A DNA stretch of 64,000 nt from Tolypothrix sp. FACHB-123 (GCF_014697075.1 NZ_JACJRE010000036.1:1-64000); one strand, 5' to 3'; shown: positions 17,517 through 27,525, counted from the first letter of the stretch. Notes: generated by a model from the sequence alone, not told the origin. Numbers and translations are program-made.

Positions 17517-20500
17517 TCATTCCCCTACAAGCTGACTGCGATCGAATAACCACTCATCCCCTACTATCTCCTCTAAGCGTTGATTAAGTCGAGTCAGGAA
17601 ATATCCTGGACTACCCAATTGTTGTTGTTCAAACCAAGCATTATAATCTTGTTGGTTTTCTATGCCTTGAAATACTGCTGCTGCTTGCATCATTGTCAAA
17701 CATATTTCCTCCAACTCTTCTAGCTGAGGATGTCCTTCATCGCGTTCTAAAAAACACATATAAGAACCTGTTGTGCCTAATAAAGCTTGTAATTCATAAT
17801 CTTGAGGCACTGCTACATACAAGGAATGAATTAGCCGAATTTTCTCTACCAAAGACGATTTTATCCGTAAAGAAAGCCATATTGCTTGAGCCAGCAGAAC
17901 TAGATTCTCAGTTTCATCTGGTTGGGTTTGAGGAGCGTTGACTGGCTGTTGAATATCTTTTATACGTAGCCACAATGCGATCGCTTTCACAATCTCGCCT
18001 TGCTTAATTCTATACCAAGCCATGTGTGCAAGAATTGTTGTTTGACTGTCAACATCACCCATCTGTTCAAATATATCTAACAATTTCTCATATACAGAGA
18101 GCGCTTGGTCTAATTTTTCTTGCTGGGTGAGCACATGAGCCATGAAGGTAAGTGCAGCTATTTTACCGGGAATGTCATTAATCGGCTCACAGATTTCCGC
18201 AGATTTCTGCAATAAAGCAAGTGCTTTATCTAATTCTCCTTGTTTGTAGATAAACTCTGCCATGCTATGCAAAGAAGCTGATTGTCCTTGCAGATCGTTA
18301 ACTTGCTCGTATAATTCTAAGGCCTGTTCCCACGAAGCGATCGCTCTAGTGCTATCTCCTTGTTTTGCAAAACACCGCGCCATATGGGCTAGAGAAACAG
18401 CTTGTGCTGGAACAAAATTGATGCTTCGAGATAATTCCAAAGCTTCCTCACATAAGGAAATTCCTTTAACAAAGTCTCCTTGTTCCGCTACCCACCATGC
18501 CATTTCGGCTAACGTTGTGGCTTTGACTTCGATACTATTAATATTGGTAGATATTGTCAATGACTCTTCCCATAAAGGGATGGCGCTAGGAATATCACCA
18601 TTTTGAGCAGTATAAAAAGCTATTTTGCCTAAAGTGTAGGCTTTACCTGCTAAATTGTGAGTATTTTCTTGAACTTTTAGCAATTGCTGCCATAAAGAGA
18701 TTGCTTGTTCTAAATCTCCTTGTAAAGCAATCATCGGTGCTAAAGAGGTGAGGGTTCTTGATTTAATTGTTAATTTAAATTCAACATCATCAACAATTTC
18801 ATGCAATAGTAATAATTCTTGCCATAAAGGAAATGCTTTTTTAAAATCCCTTTGTTTTGTTAAATATTCTGCCATAAAATACAAGGTTACAATTTTACCT
18901 TGCACATCATTATTCTTTTTTTGGATGGGTAATAATTCTAAACACAAAGAAAATCCTTGGTCATAATCTCCTTTTTGTAAAAAATAATTTAACATTGCAA
19001 AAAGAGTTTTACCTTGACCTTGAGTATCTTTTATATACTCTTGAATTGGTAATACCTTTTTCCACAATAAAATTGCTTGTTCAATATTTCCTTGCTCGAA
19101 AGTTAGGTTTGCCATTTTAGACAACGTTCTGGCTTTACCTGGTACGTCACTTATTTTCTCTTGTATTTCTAAAGATTCTTCTAATAAAGATAGGGAGCTT
19201 TCTATATCACCCTGTTCGGCTACTAATTCTGCTATCTCAGCAAGAGCCACAGCATGATTATGTAAATCTCCGTTTGCTTCAGATATTTCTTTTGATTTAT
19301 AGTACAGTTCAATAGCCGCTTTGATATCTTTTTGTGCTCTAGCAACATACCCCCTGTACATTAATATTTGTGCTTCTAGGCGAGAGGTAGAAATGCTTAA
19401 TTTTTTAGATATTTCTAAACATTCTTTCCATAAAGACATAGCATCTTCAATATTTCCTTGTCTTGCTATAAGGCTTGCCAAATCAGCCATAGCACGAGCT
19501 TTACTATATAAAATTTCATCATCAAAATCGTTTATATTATCATAGATATCCAGCGATTGTTTATATAATTCAATCGCTTTTTCTGTTGATCCTTGAGAAT
19601 AGGTAAACTTTGCCAAATTCGCCATGAAAGCTGCTTTTCTTTTTAAATCGCTTTCTGGGCAAAGGTCTATCGCTTGCTGATAATGAAGCTTTGCTTGCTC
19701 GAATAAACCAAGGATACGTTCCGTTTTGGCAATTGTACCTAAAATGCGGTAATCTGGAAATACTGCAAGAATTTGCTGGCATAATTCATATGCTTCTAAA
19801 AACCGAGAAAAATCAAATCTTACTTTAGCAATTAAATATGCAACATTAACCGTTATTTCCTCTGCTTGTGCCAACAATCCTAAACGCACAATTTCTAGAG
19901 ATTGGTCTTCGCTAAAAGTTAATGAATCAATTGTAATATCAGATTCTTGCCACCAGGCTTGATAAATACTTTTCACTCCTTCTTGACGGGCTGTATGCCA
20001 CTCTTGTGCACTTAAAACTGGTCTTAATAACGGTTCTAAAATAGTAGTTACTCGATAGGTAATTATTTGAGTAGAATAATTAATCGCAAATTCTACTAGG
20101 CTGAGACTCACAAGTTTAGAGAGTGGAGCAGTAGTTGAAGGAATAGCATGAATAATTTCTTCTGTCACGGGTAGATGAAACACGCTCAACCTAGCCAGAA
20201 ACTTTTTTTCATCCACCTCCAAAGTATCCAGCAAAGTTTGTGCCAAAATATTCTCGCGGAATTTCTGCTCAGTCGCTTCCAAACGATTAAGCAATTCATC
20301 GGTTGCTATTCCTGGTTGCTGAATTACTTCTAACAGCCACTTCAACAACCGGGGATTACCATCAGCAATTTTGAGAATCCGTTGAGTTTTTAACTGTTGC
20401 TTCACTTCCTGATCTAAAGCAAAGCAAATTTTCTCAATATCGCTACTACTCATTCCTGTCAAAGATTCCAAGTGTAGGCGATGGGGTGGTAAAGTATCTG

Positions 20501-22187
20501 ACTTTAAATAGCGAGACGTAACAATCAACCGACTTTCTCCCCCATTCTCTGCCAATGCCGCACAAATCGCTGCTAAAATCTTGTAAGCTTCTGCCGTCAT
20601 CCGCAATGAGCCATCCTCAATATTCGCCTCGGGGATATTTTGCTCAAAGTCATCCAGCACCAACAGCAAAGGTTGGTTGTGTTCTTGTTCAATTACCTCA
20701 AAAAAGTTTTGCAACCGCCCTTCAAGAGTTACATTTGGTTCATTTAACAATGCAGGGACATCAGCAAATCGCTGAAACTTATTAGAAAGCTTATTCAGCA
20801 AACCCTTTTCATCCAAAGGGCCAATCAACACCACCCGCGCAAAATTAGGACGTTGCGCCTCAACCCGCGTACATAACCGCGCCGCCAGACTACTTTTTCC
20901 CAATCCTCCCATCCCCGCAATCAACACGCCGATTTGCTCGCTGGTTTCCTGTAACGCCCTCAAACATCGTTGCAAAGGCCTTCTGCGACCGACAAATTCC
21001 AACCGACTGGCTACTTTAACTTGATTATGCTCATCGAGAAATTCTTGCTCTGGGACTGTAAACTTCAGCTTTTCGCGGTTTCTGGTTCTCAGTGGTGTTA
21101 CCAACTCTGCAATACTGCGAGTATCCCTATACACCCGCAATAAATGCCAATCGGTACATTGTTTATCAAGCATCTCCTGCTGCGCCGCTTTTACAGATGC
21201 TTCCAAAGTTTCCCCCGTCGCCAAAGCTTGGTAAAGTGCCTGTGCCGCTATAATACCCGTGTTCTCTATCACCGGACGCGCCCAGCCTAAAACTATACCC
21301 GCACCCGCCTTTACCAATGCTTGCGCCATTGAGGGTACTGTCCCTTGGTTGGGAACCTGTCCCGTATGACAGCCAGACAGAAATATGACACGAGGCCAGC
21401 GTCCGCGAAAGGCTTTAGCTAAATCATTCACGGTGGTAAGTTTTAAATTCCCCACTTCATCCTCAGTGATAAAGCAGGGTGTATTATCTGGTAGAGTTTC
21501 CCCTTTTGGCAGCAACAAGCCGTAATCTTTTTTGGTATAAATTATGCCGTGTCCGGTGAGGTGAAAGACATCAAAGTAATCTTCTGGATATGATTTCACC
21601 AAATTGGCTAACTCTGCAACGGAACCGCTTTCTTCAACAATTAACGCCAAAGGCTGATTCTTGGTTGCTTGTAAAATATTCGCTTCTTCTCGCTCAAATC
21701 CCAGTGCAGTAATTCTAGGATCTTCCGGCGCAGTCGCCATAAACAGCAACCGCAACGGGCGATTTTGCACGGCGATCGCTTGAGTTTGACGCTGCTGTAC
21801 AGAACGCACAGGTAATATGCGTAAAAACCCCCGACCATCATGTAGCAATTCCCAAGGTAAATGTGCTAGTCCTAAGGCTACCCGTTGACTATCTGCGTTT
21901 AACCCCTGGGTTTCACTGGTTTGAATTAAATCTAAATAAATTGTCTGCTCATCTGCTTCATCTAGCGCCCTTCTCAGCCAGCCTTCCTTACCGTCCAACC
22001 ATTGATAAAGTCGTCGTCCCAACTGAGTGAGATAAGGTAAGCGATCGATTTTGCGATTGTAGTAATATTGCTCGGAGGAATCAATCAGTGTTGTTAACTC
22101 CGATGAATCCAAGGAACGGGAACCATAATTGCAGCGCAATTCAAAGGTTTGCTGTTGACTCAGAGCGAAGGTAAATGTCAGGGACAT
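17517..22187 (-). CDS. giant CHAT - NB-ARC-like NTPase - TPR (STAND) protein, intact copy
   Basis: 1556 residues. The N-terminal CHAT caspase-like protease has the His motif HLTGHGI (about 209) and Cys motif FLSGCHTGQ (about 272), so the catalytic dyad is intact. A STAND/NB-ARC-type NTPase follows with Walker A AGMGGLGKSSLA (about 424) and Walker B LLLVLDDFE (about 508). The C-terminal half is a run of ~40-residue TPRs (about 800-1400) with diverged repeats (KAIALW, EQGDI motifs), and a conserved tail (VGDEWLFDRSQ). STAND ATPases with effector-NTPase-repeat layout act as sensors that oligomerise on ligand binding; several bacterial ones are anti-phage. Target and trigger are unknown. A diverged, broken paralogue lies at 23082-27348. 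Confidence 0.9.
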   Translation of the reverse strand: MSLTFTFALSQQQTFELRCNYGSRSLDSSELTTLIDSSEQYYYNRKIDRLPYLTQLGRRLYQWLDGKEGWLRRALDEADEQTIYLDLIQTSETQGLNADSQRVALGLAHLPWELLHDGRGFLRILPVRSVQQRQTQAIAVQNRPLRLLFMATAPEDPRITALGFEREEANILQATKNQPLALIVEESGSVAELANLVKSYPEDYFDVFHLTGHGIIYTKKDYGLLLPKGETLPDNTPCFITEDEVGNLKLTTVNDLAKAFRGRWPRVIFLSGCHTGQVPNQGTVPSMAQALVKAGAGIVLGWARPVIENTGIIAAQALYQALATGETLEASVKAAQQEMLDKQCTDWHLLRVYRDTRSIAELVTPLRTRNREKLKFTVPEQEFLDEHNQVKVASRLEFVGRRRPLQRCLRALQETSEQIGVLIAGMGGLGKSSLAARLCTRVEAQRPNFARVVLIGPLDEKGLLNKLSNKFQRFADVPALLNEPNVTLEGRLQNFFEVIEQEHNQPLLLVLDDFEQNIPEANIEDGSLRMTAEAYKILAAICAALAENGGESRLIVTSRYLKSDTLPPHRLHLESLTGMSSSDIEKICFALDQEVKQQLKTQRILKIADGNPRLLKWLLEVIQQPGIATDELLNRLEATEQKFRENILAQTLLDTLEVDEKKFLARLSVFHLPVTEEIIHAIPSTTAPLSKLVSLSLVEFAINYSTQIITYRVTTILEPLLRPVLSAQEWHTARQEGVKSIYQAWWQESDITIDSLTFSEDQSLEIVRLGLLAQAEEITVNVAYLIAKVRFDFSRFLEAYELCQQILAVFPDYRILGTIAKTERILGLFEQAKLHYQQAIDLCPESDLKRKAAFMANLAKFTYSQGSTEKAIELYKQSLDIYDNINDFDDEILYSKARAMADLASLIARQGNIEDAMSLWKECLEISKKLSISTSRLEAQILMYRGYVARAQKDIKAAIELYYKSKEISEANGDLHNHAVALAEIAELVAEQGDIESSLSLLEESLEIQEKISDVPGKARTLSKMANLTFEQGNIEQAILLWKKVLPIQEYIKDTQGQGKTLFAMLNYFLQKGDYDQGFSLCLELLPIQKKNNDVQGKIVTLYFMAEYLTKQRDFKKAFPLWQELLLLHEIVDDVEFKLTIKSRTLTSLAPMIALQGDLEQAISLWQQLLKVQENTHNLAGKAYTLGKIAFYTAQNGDIPSAIPLWEESLTISTNINSIEVKATTLAEMAWWVAEQGDFVKGISLCEEALELSRSINFVPAQAVSLAHMARCFAKQGDSTRAIASWEQALELYEQVNDLQGQSASLHSMAEFIYKQGELDKALALLQKSAEICEPINDIPGKIAALTFMAHVLTQQEKLDQALSVYEKLLDIFEQMGDVDSQTTILAHMAWYRIKQGEIVKAIALWLRIKDIQQPVNAPQTQPDETENLVLLAQAIWLSLRIKSSLVEKIRLIHSLYVAVPQDYELQALLGTTGSYMCFLERDEGHPQLEELEEICLTMMQAAAVFQGIENQQDYNAWFEQQQLGSPGYFLTRLNQRLEEIVGDEWLFDRSQLVGE

Positions 22188-22330
22188 GGCTACGAGCAGT
22201 AGATTCTACAATAACCTTCACCGTATTATCACTCAAATCCTGATGATTCTGTTTTAATAAAATGCAACAAAAAAATCGCGATAATTAAATTGGTAAGGGA
22301 ACTCCACAACATTCTAATTATTGATAATTG
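22188..22330 (-). promoter_or_regulatory. duplicated promoter region, STAND copy 1
   Basis: About 120 bp upstream of this gene are ~90% identical by eye to the sequence upstream of the second STAND gene (27349-27465). Shared stretches include TAGATTCTACAATAACC, TTCACCGTATTATCAC and TAAAATGCAACA. Shared regulation is likely; no individual operator was resolved. Confidence 0.6.
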
Positions 22331-22417
22331 CGCTCAAAAAGTTAATCACAGGGGAAATGGGTGCTGGGGGAATATAGTTTGAATATGATATGAAGCGATC
22401 GCAATCACCGTAAATAT

Positions 22418-22475
22418 TTTTGCACCTGTGGGCGGCTCACAGTGGGAAAATCTTCTCAAAAATCATTGAGGCGAT
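22418..22475 (-). pseudogene. DUF433 gene fragment
   Basis: Read on the minus strand this gives NDF-stop-EDFPTVSRPQVQKYL, matching the C-terminal end of DUF433 proteins. It also shows ~80% DNA match to 22778-22835 within the neighbouring DUF433 gene (shared CGGCTCACAGTGGGAAAATC). An in-frame stop and lack of the N-terminal part show it is a remnant. Confidence 0.6.
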
Positions 22476-22570
22476 CGCATTTTTCTTATCTTCATAGCCT
22501 TCCCTATCTAGGTAACCAAACAAAAATCATCCTGTGCAACAATAGCTGTAACTTTGTACAACTTATAATT

Positions 22571-22765
22571 ATGGACTGGCAACAGTACATTCATTCAGGC
22601 ACAAAAATTTTGCTGGGTAAGCCGACTGTCAAAGGAACTCGTTTATCTGTAGAGTTCTTGTTGGGTTTGTTTGCGGCGGGATGGACAGAACAACAAGTGC
22701 TAGAAAACTATCCCACTTTGACAAAAGAAGCATTAAGGGCGGTGTTCGCTTTTACAGCAGAGTGA
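22571..22765 (+). CDS. DUF433 family protein (antitoxin-like)
   Basis: The ATG at 22571 gives 64 residues, MDWQQYIHSGTKILLGKPTV..., the normal DUF433 length; upstream in-frame sequence is remnant repeat DNA. The body has GKPTVKGTRLSVEFLLGL and AGWTEQQVLENYPTLTKEAL, the helix-turn-helix-like core of DUF433. In cyanobacteria such genes often precede a DUF5615/PIN-type toxin gene, but none follows here. The function is inferred from that known association only. Confidence 0.8.
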   Translation: MDWQQYIHSGTKILLGKPTVKGTRLSVEFLLGLFAAGWTEQQVLENYPTLTKEALRAVFAFTAE

Positions 22766-22766
22766 T

Positions 22767-23012
22767 TTAAAAAAAAGTTGTTGCCTGTACGCGGCTCACA
22801 GTGGGAAAATCTTCTAAAAATTCATCAAGGCGTTCGCGAAGCGTGTGCGAAGCACTCTCGCCTGCTTCAAGATAATCAATTAATGTTTGTATCGGTACAC
22901 GAGTTCCATAAAATACGGGTATACCTGAAAGAATTTCCGGAGAAGTCTGTATTAGTTGAGATTCCATATCACACCTAGCTGTTTGATATTCAAGGACTGC
23001 ATTATCAGCCAT
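22767..23012 (-). CDS. DUF433 family protein with in-frame repeat insertion
   Basis: 81 residues containing PEILSGIPVFYGTRVPIQTL and DEFLEDFPTVSRVQA, the two DUF433 signatures. Between them an extra ~10 residues (SASHTLRER) are encoded by a 32-bp palindromic element at 22830-22861 identical to the one at 94-125. Without it the sequence would read through GES-LDEFLEDFP, as in normal homologues. It ends abruptly at TTFF-stop. No toxin partner is adjacent. It is convergent with the DUF433 gene at 22571, separated by one base. Confidence 0.75.
   Translation of the reverse strand: MADNAVLEYQTARCDMESQLIQTSPEILSGIPVFYGTRVPIQTLIDYLEAGESASHTLRERLDEFLEDFPTVSRVQATTFF
22830..22861. repeat. 32-bp palindromic small dispersed repeat, copy B (inside DUF433)
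   Basis: Base-for-base identical to 94-125 and oriented so that the host frame stays open. Two coding insertions in one window indicate an element tolerated within genes. Confidence 0.9.
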
Positions 23013-23580
23013 TAATTTAAGATTAACGCGATCGCACCGCCTCCTCGCCCTTGTCTACCTTGTCCCCCTTCCCTTGTCCCCTCATTCCGCCACAACCTGA
23101 CTGCGATCAAACAACCACCCATCGCCGACAATCTCCTCTAGGCGTTGATTGAGTCGGGGAAGGAAATAATCTGGATCGTTAAGCCGTTGCTGGACATACC
23201 AAGCATCAAACGCTTCCTGTGTCTCAATTCCTTGTCTACCTGCTGCCTCTGCTAGCATCTGCCAACTACGCTCTTGTTGTTCTTCTAACTCGGGATGACC
23301 TTCACCTCGGTCATTGCAAAAGAACATTGCCGTTGCACCTAGTATGGCTTCTAGTTCATCATCTTGAGGCACTCTATTATATAAAGCACGGATTCGGTTA
23401 ATAGTACTTGCTAAGGGAACTTGAATTCTCAGCGTTAGCCATATTGCTTGAGCTAGGTAAACTAAACCGTTGCTTTCATCTGCTATGCCTAAATTCCCCA
23501 GAACTGTTACCAAATCACCATAAGCGCGTATTTGTGCAAGTGTGGAAGGAACTTCCTCCCAAAGTGCGATCGCTTTAGTG

Positions 23581-24780
23581 ATGTCCCCTTGTTGGACGAA
23601 TAATCCTGCCATGTTGTTGAGCGTAATGGCTTTACCTTTGACATCGCCAATCTGCTCAGATATTTCCAAAGATTGCTGCCACAGTGCGATCGCTCTTGGT
23701 ATGTCCCCTTGTTGGGCGATTACCTGTGCCATGTTGTTGAGGATAGTGGCTTTACCTTGAACATTGCCAATCTGCTCAGATATTTCCAAAGATTGCTGCC
23801 AAAGTGCGATCGCTTTAGTAATTTCCCCTTGGTTGGCGAATACCTGTGCCATGTTGTTGAGAGTAGTGGCTTTAAGTTTAACATCGCCAATCTGCTCACA
23901 TATTTCCAAGGATTGCTCGTAAAGTACGATTGCTTTAGTGATGTCCCCTTGGTGGGCGAATACTCCTGCCATGTTGTTGAGGGTAGTGGCTTTATCTTGG
24001 ACATCGCCAGTCTGCTCAGATATTTCCAAAGATTGCTCCCACAGTGCGATCGCTTTAGGGATGTCCCCTTGGTCGGCGTATACTCCTGCCATGTTGTTAA
24101 AGGTAGTGGCTTTACCTTGGACATCGCCAGTCTGCTCAGATATTTCCAAAGATTGCTCCCACAGAGTGATCGCTTTAGGGATGTCCCCTTGTTGGGCGAA
24201 TACCCCTGCCATGTTGTTGAGGGTAGTGGCTTTACCTTTGACATCGCCGATTTGCTCAGATATTTCCAAAGATTGCTCCCACAGAGCGATCGCTTTAGGG
24301 ATGTCCCCTTGGTCGGCGTATACTCCTGCCATGTTGTTGAGGGTAGTAGCTTTACCTTGGACATCGCCAGTCTGCTCAGATATTTCCAAAGATTGCTCCC
24401 ACAGAGTGATCGCTTTAGGGATGTCCCCTTGGTCAGCGAATACCTGTGCCATGTTGTTGAGGGTAGGGGCTTTACCTTGGACATCGCCAGTCTGCTCAGA
24501 TATTTCCAAGGATTGCTCGTAAAGTGCGATCGCTTTAGGGATGTCCCCTTGGTCGGCGTATACCTGTGCCATGTTGTTGAGGGTAGTGGCTTTACCTTTG
24601 ACATGGCCGATTTGCTCAGATATTTCCAAAGATTGCTGCCACAGTGCGATCGCTTTAGGGATGTCCCCTTGGTCGGCGTATACTCCTGCCATGTTGTTGA
24701 GGGTAATTGCTTTTTCTTGCAATTCTTTTTCCGGGCAAAGGTCTAAGGTTTGCTGATAATGGGTAACAGCTTCTTGCACC
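23581..24780 (-). repeat. 120-bp tandem array encoding near-identical TPRs
   Basis: Units start at 23581, 23701, 23821 and so on every 120 bp to 24661. Each begins ATGTCCCCTTGG and most carry GCGATCGCTTTAG. Homogeneity is far higher than in the paralogue at 17.5-22 kb, pointing to recent expansion or gene conversion. Confidence 0.95.
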
Positions 24781-25202
24781 AAACCTAAAACATTTTCCGC
24801 ACGGGCAATGTTTCCCAAAATGCGGTAGTCTGAAAAAACTGCCAGCATTTGCTTACACAAATCCAAAGCTTCCACAAACCGGGACTTATTCATCCAATTG
24901 TTTGCAATCCTAGCTCCAATGCTGGCAGTAATTTCCTGTTCTTTTGCCAGCAGTCCCAACCGGACAATTTCTAATGCTTCTACTTCCGTTTTTTGCTCAT
25001 TCTCCTCCCACCAAGCTTGATAAATTTTCTTCACCGCTTGCTGTCGGGTTGCTTGCCATTCTTCTTCAGTCAATATAGGTTCTAACAACAGTTCTAAAAT
25101 TCTCGCCACTCGGTAATTAACTGGCTGGTTGGGGTGAGTGGTGGCAGATTCAACTAAACTCAGGCTGACAAGCTTGGATAACCTTTGAACCAGACCAGCA
25201 TC

Positions 25203-25363
25203 AGATCCCCCCGCCTGCGGCGACCCCCTTAATAAGGGGGTGGAAGAAGTAATATTATTGCCCCCCTTTTCAAGTTCTCTTGTTGGCGGCGTTGGTGCTG
25301 CTGTCGGTTGGGTGGAAGAAGTAATATTATTGCCCCCCTTTTTAAGGGGGGTTGGGGGGATCT
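25203..25363. mobile_element. 161-bp inverted-repeat element inside the STAND paralogue
   Basis: Perfect 10-bp terminal inverted repeats AGATCCCCCC (25203-25212) and GGGGGGATCT (25354-25363). Internally, a 33-bp segment containing GAAGAAGTAATATTATTG occurs twice, 72 bp apart (25238 and 25310). It is translated in frame as PPTPLKKGGNN-type sequence and is absent from the intact paralogue. No transposase is present, so it is a MITE-like palindrome. Confidence 0.8.
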
Positions 25364-25890
25364 CCGATGTAGGGTCAAGCTTAAGAACTTGAATAATCTC
25401 CTCTGTCACCGGCAAATTAAACACACTCAACCGCGCCAGAAAATTTTGCTCCTCTGTTTCCAAAGCATCAAACAGGGTTCGTGCCAAAAGATGCTCGCGG
25501 AATTTTTGCTGAGTCGCCTCCAACCGATTCAGCAATTCATCCGCCGCCAATCCTGGCTGGTTTATCACCTCTAATAACCACTTCAGCAACCGGGGATTTC
25601 CATCAGCAATCTTGAGAATCCGTTGTGTTCTTAACTGCTGCTTGACTTCCTTATCTAAAGCAAAGCAAATTTTATCAATATCACTGCTGTTCATCCCTGC
25701 TAAAGATTCCAAGTGCAGGTGATGGGGTGGTAAAGTATCTGACTGCAAATAGCGACAGGTAACAATCAGCCGACTTTCTCCCCCATTCTCTGCCAATGCC
25801 GCACAAATCGCCTCTAATATCTTGTAAGCATCTGCCGTCATCCGCAGCGAACCATCTTTAATATTAACTGTGGGGATATTTTGCTCAAAG

Positions 25891-27348
25891 TCATCCAGCA
25901 CCAGCAGCAAACCGTTCAAACTTACTAGAAAGCTTATTCAGCAAACCCCTTTCATCTAAAACACCAATCAACACCACCCGCGCAAAGTTGGGACGCTGCG
26001 ACTCAACCCGCGTACATAACCGCGCCGCCAAGGTACTTTTCCCCAGTCCCCCCATCCCCGCAATAAATACGCCAATGTAATCGCTAGTTTCCCGCAAAGC
26101 TTTGAGACACCGTTGCAAAGCTCGTCTGCGTCCGACAAATTCAAACCGACTAGCAACTTTAACTAGATTATTCTCATCGAGAAATTCTTGCTCTGGGACT
26201 GTAAACCTCAGCTTTTCGCGCTTTGGTGTTCTCAGTGGTGTTACTAGTTCGGCAATCTCTCGCGTATCCCGATACACCCGCAATAAATGCCAGTCGGTGC
26301 ATTCCTTGTCAATCATTTCTTGCTGCGCCGCCTTCACAGCTGCTTCCACCGTCGCCCCCGTCGCCAAAGCTTGATAAAGTGCCTGTGCCGCGACAACAGC
26401 CGTATTATCTAACACCGGACGCGCCCAGCCTAAAACTATACCCGCCCCTGCTTTCACCAAAGCCTGCGCCATTGAGGGTACAGTCCCCTTGTTAGGAACC
26501 TGTCCCGTATGACAGCCAGAAAGAAATGTTACACGAGGCCAGCGTCCGCGAAAGGCTCTAGCTAAATCGTTGACGGTGGTAAATTGCACATTCCCCACCT
26601 CATCCTCAGTAATCAAGCATGGTGTATTATCTGCTATCCTTGCGCCTTTTGGCAGTAAAAAGCCGTAGTCTTTTTGGGTATAAATTATCCCATGTCCCGT
26701 GAGGTGAAAGACATCAAAATAATCTTCGAGGTAAGATTTCACCAAATTCGCTAACTCAGCCACCGAGCCACTTTCCTCAACAATCAACGCCAAGGGCTGA
26801 TCCTTAGTTGCTTGTAAAATATTCGCTTCTTCCCGCTCAAACCCCAAAGGCGGAATTTGCGGATGTTCTGGCGCAGTCGCCATAAACAGCAACCGCAAGG
26901 GGCGATTTTGTCCGCCGATTACCTGGGTTTGACGCTGCTGTACAGCACGCACAGGTAACACAGAAATATCCTGGCGTTGCAGTAAAAAACCGTTCCTATC
27001 ATGTAACAATTCCCAAGGTAAATGCGCTAATCCCAACGCCACTCTTTCTGTCTCTGCGTTTAACCCTTGGGCTTCACTAGTTTGAATTAAATCTAAATAA
27101 ATCGTCTGCTCATCCGCTTCATCCAGCGCCCTTCTCAGCCATCCTTCCTTCCCATCCAGCCATTGATAAAGTCGCCGTCCTAACTGGGTGAGATATGGTA
27201 AGCGGTCTGTTTGTCGAGTATAGTAATTTTGCTCAGACAAATCAATTAGTTCTGCTAACTCTACCTGATCCAAACGACGGTAACCATAATCACAGCGCAG
27301 TTCAAAAGTTTGCTGTTGACTCAGGGCGAAGGTAAACTTTAGGGGCAT
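25891..27348 (-). pseudogene. STAND paralogue, N-terminal half (CHAT + Walker A)
   Basis: 485 residues: CHAT domain with HLTGHGI (about 216) and FLSGCHTGQ (about 278), then NTPase Walker A AGMGGLGKSTLA (about 429). It then stops after FERFAAGAG because of a frameshift. The intact paralogue has ~33 more residues here before Walker B. The junction falls on a shared TTTGCTG heptamer, indicating a microhomology-mediated deletion. A CHAT protease without its sensor repeats could still be made. Whether it is toxic, regulated by the downstream half, or simply dead cannot be told from sequence. Confidence 0.8.
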
Positions 27349-27465
27349 GGCTACGAGCGGTAGATTCTACAATAACCTTCACCGTATTATCACTCAAATC
27401 CCGATGATTTTGTTTTCATAAAATGCAACAGAAAAATCGCGATCGCTAAATCAGTAAGAGAACTT
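27349..27465 (-). promoter_or_regulatory. duplicated promoter region, STAND copy 2
   Basis: Nearly identical to 22188-22305 upstream of the intact paralogue (TAGATTCTACAATAACC, TTCACCGTATTATCAC). One difference creates a HIP1 octamer in this copy (GCGATCGC near 27438). Confidence 0.6.
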
Positions 27466-27525
27466 GTTAACAGTAAATTGTCATTTCGCTATCCTAGAAC
27501 AATAAATCATTAAAAGATCGCGCCG

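Larger units (their letters stand above)
23082..25919 (-). pseudogene. STAND paralogue, C-terminal half (NTPase end + TPR array)
   Basis: 945 residues beginning MNGLLLVLDDFEQN, that is, at Walker B of the NTPase domain. It continues colinear with the intact paralogue to the same tail (VGDGWLFDRSQ). Together with 25891-27348 it represents one ancestral gene split by a ~98-bp deletion. Twelve or so TPRs of 40 residues follow, most nearly identical (NNMAGVYADQGDIPKAIALW unit). An additional segment (about residues 190-240) is encoded by a 161-bp inverted-repeat element. The half may still be translated from the ATG at 25919, which overlaps the end of the upstream half by 29 bp, but it lacks Walker A and the CHAT domain. 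Confidence 0.8.

Noticed and set aside
23673-24746. Long plus-strand ORFs (up to 357 codons) opposite the TPR array
   Set aside because: Periodic shadow: the 120-bp repeat unit lacks stops in several frames. The protein-like signal is the minus-strand TPR gene.
23581-24780. CRISPR-like periodicity at 120 bp
   Set aside because: It is a coding TPR array without spacers.
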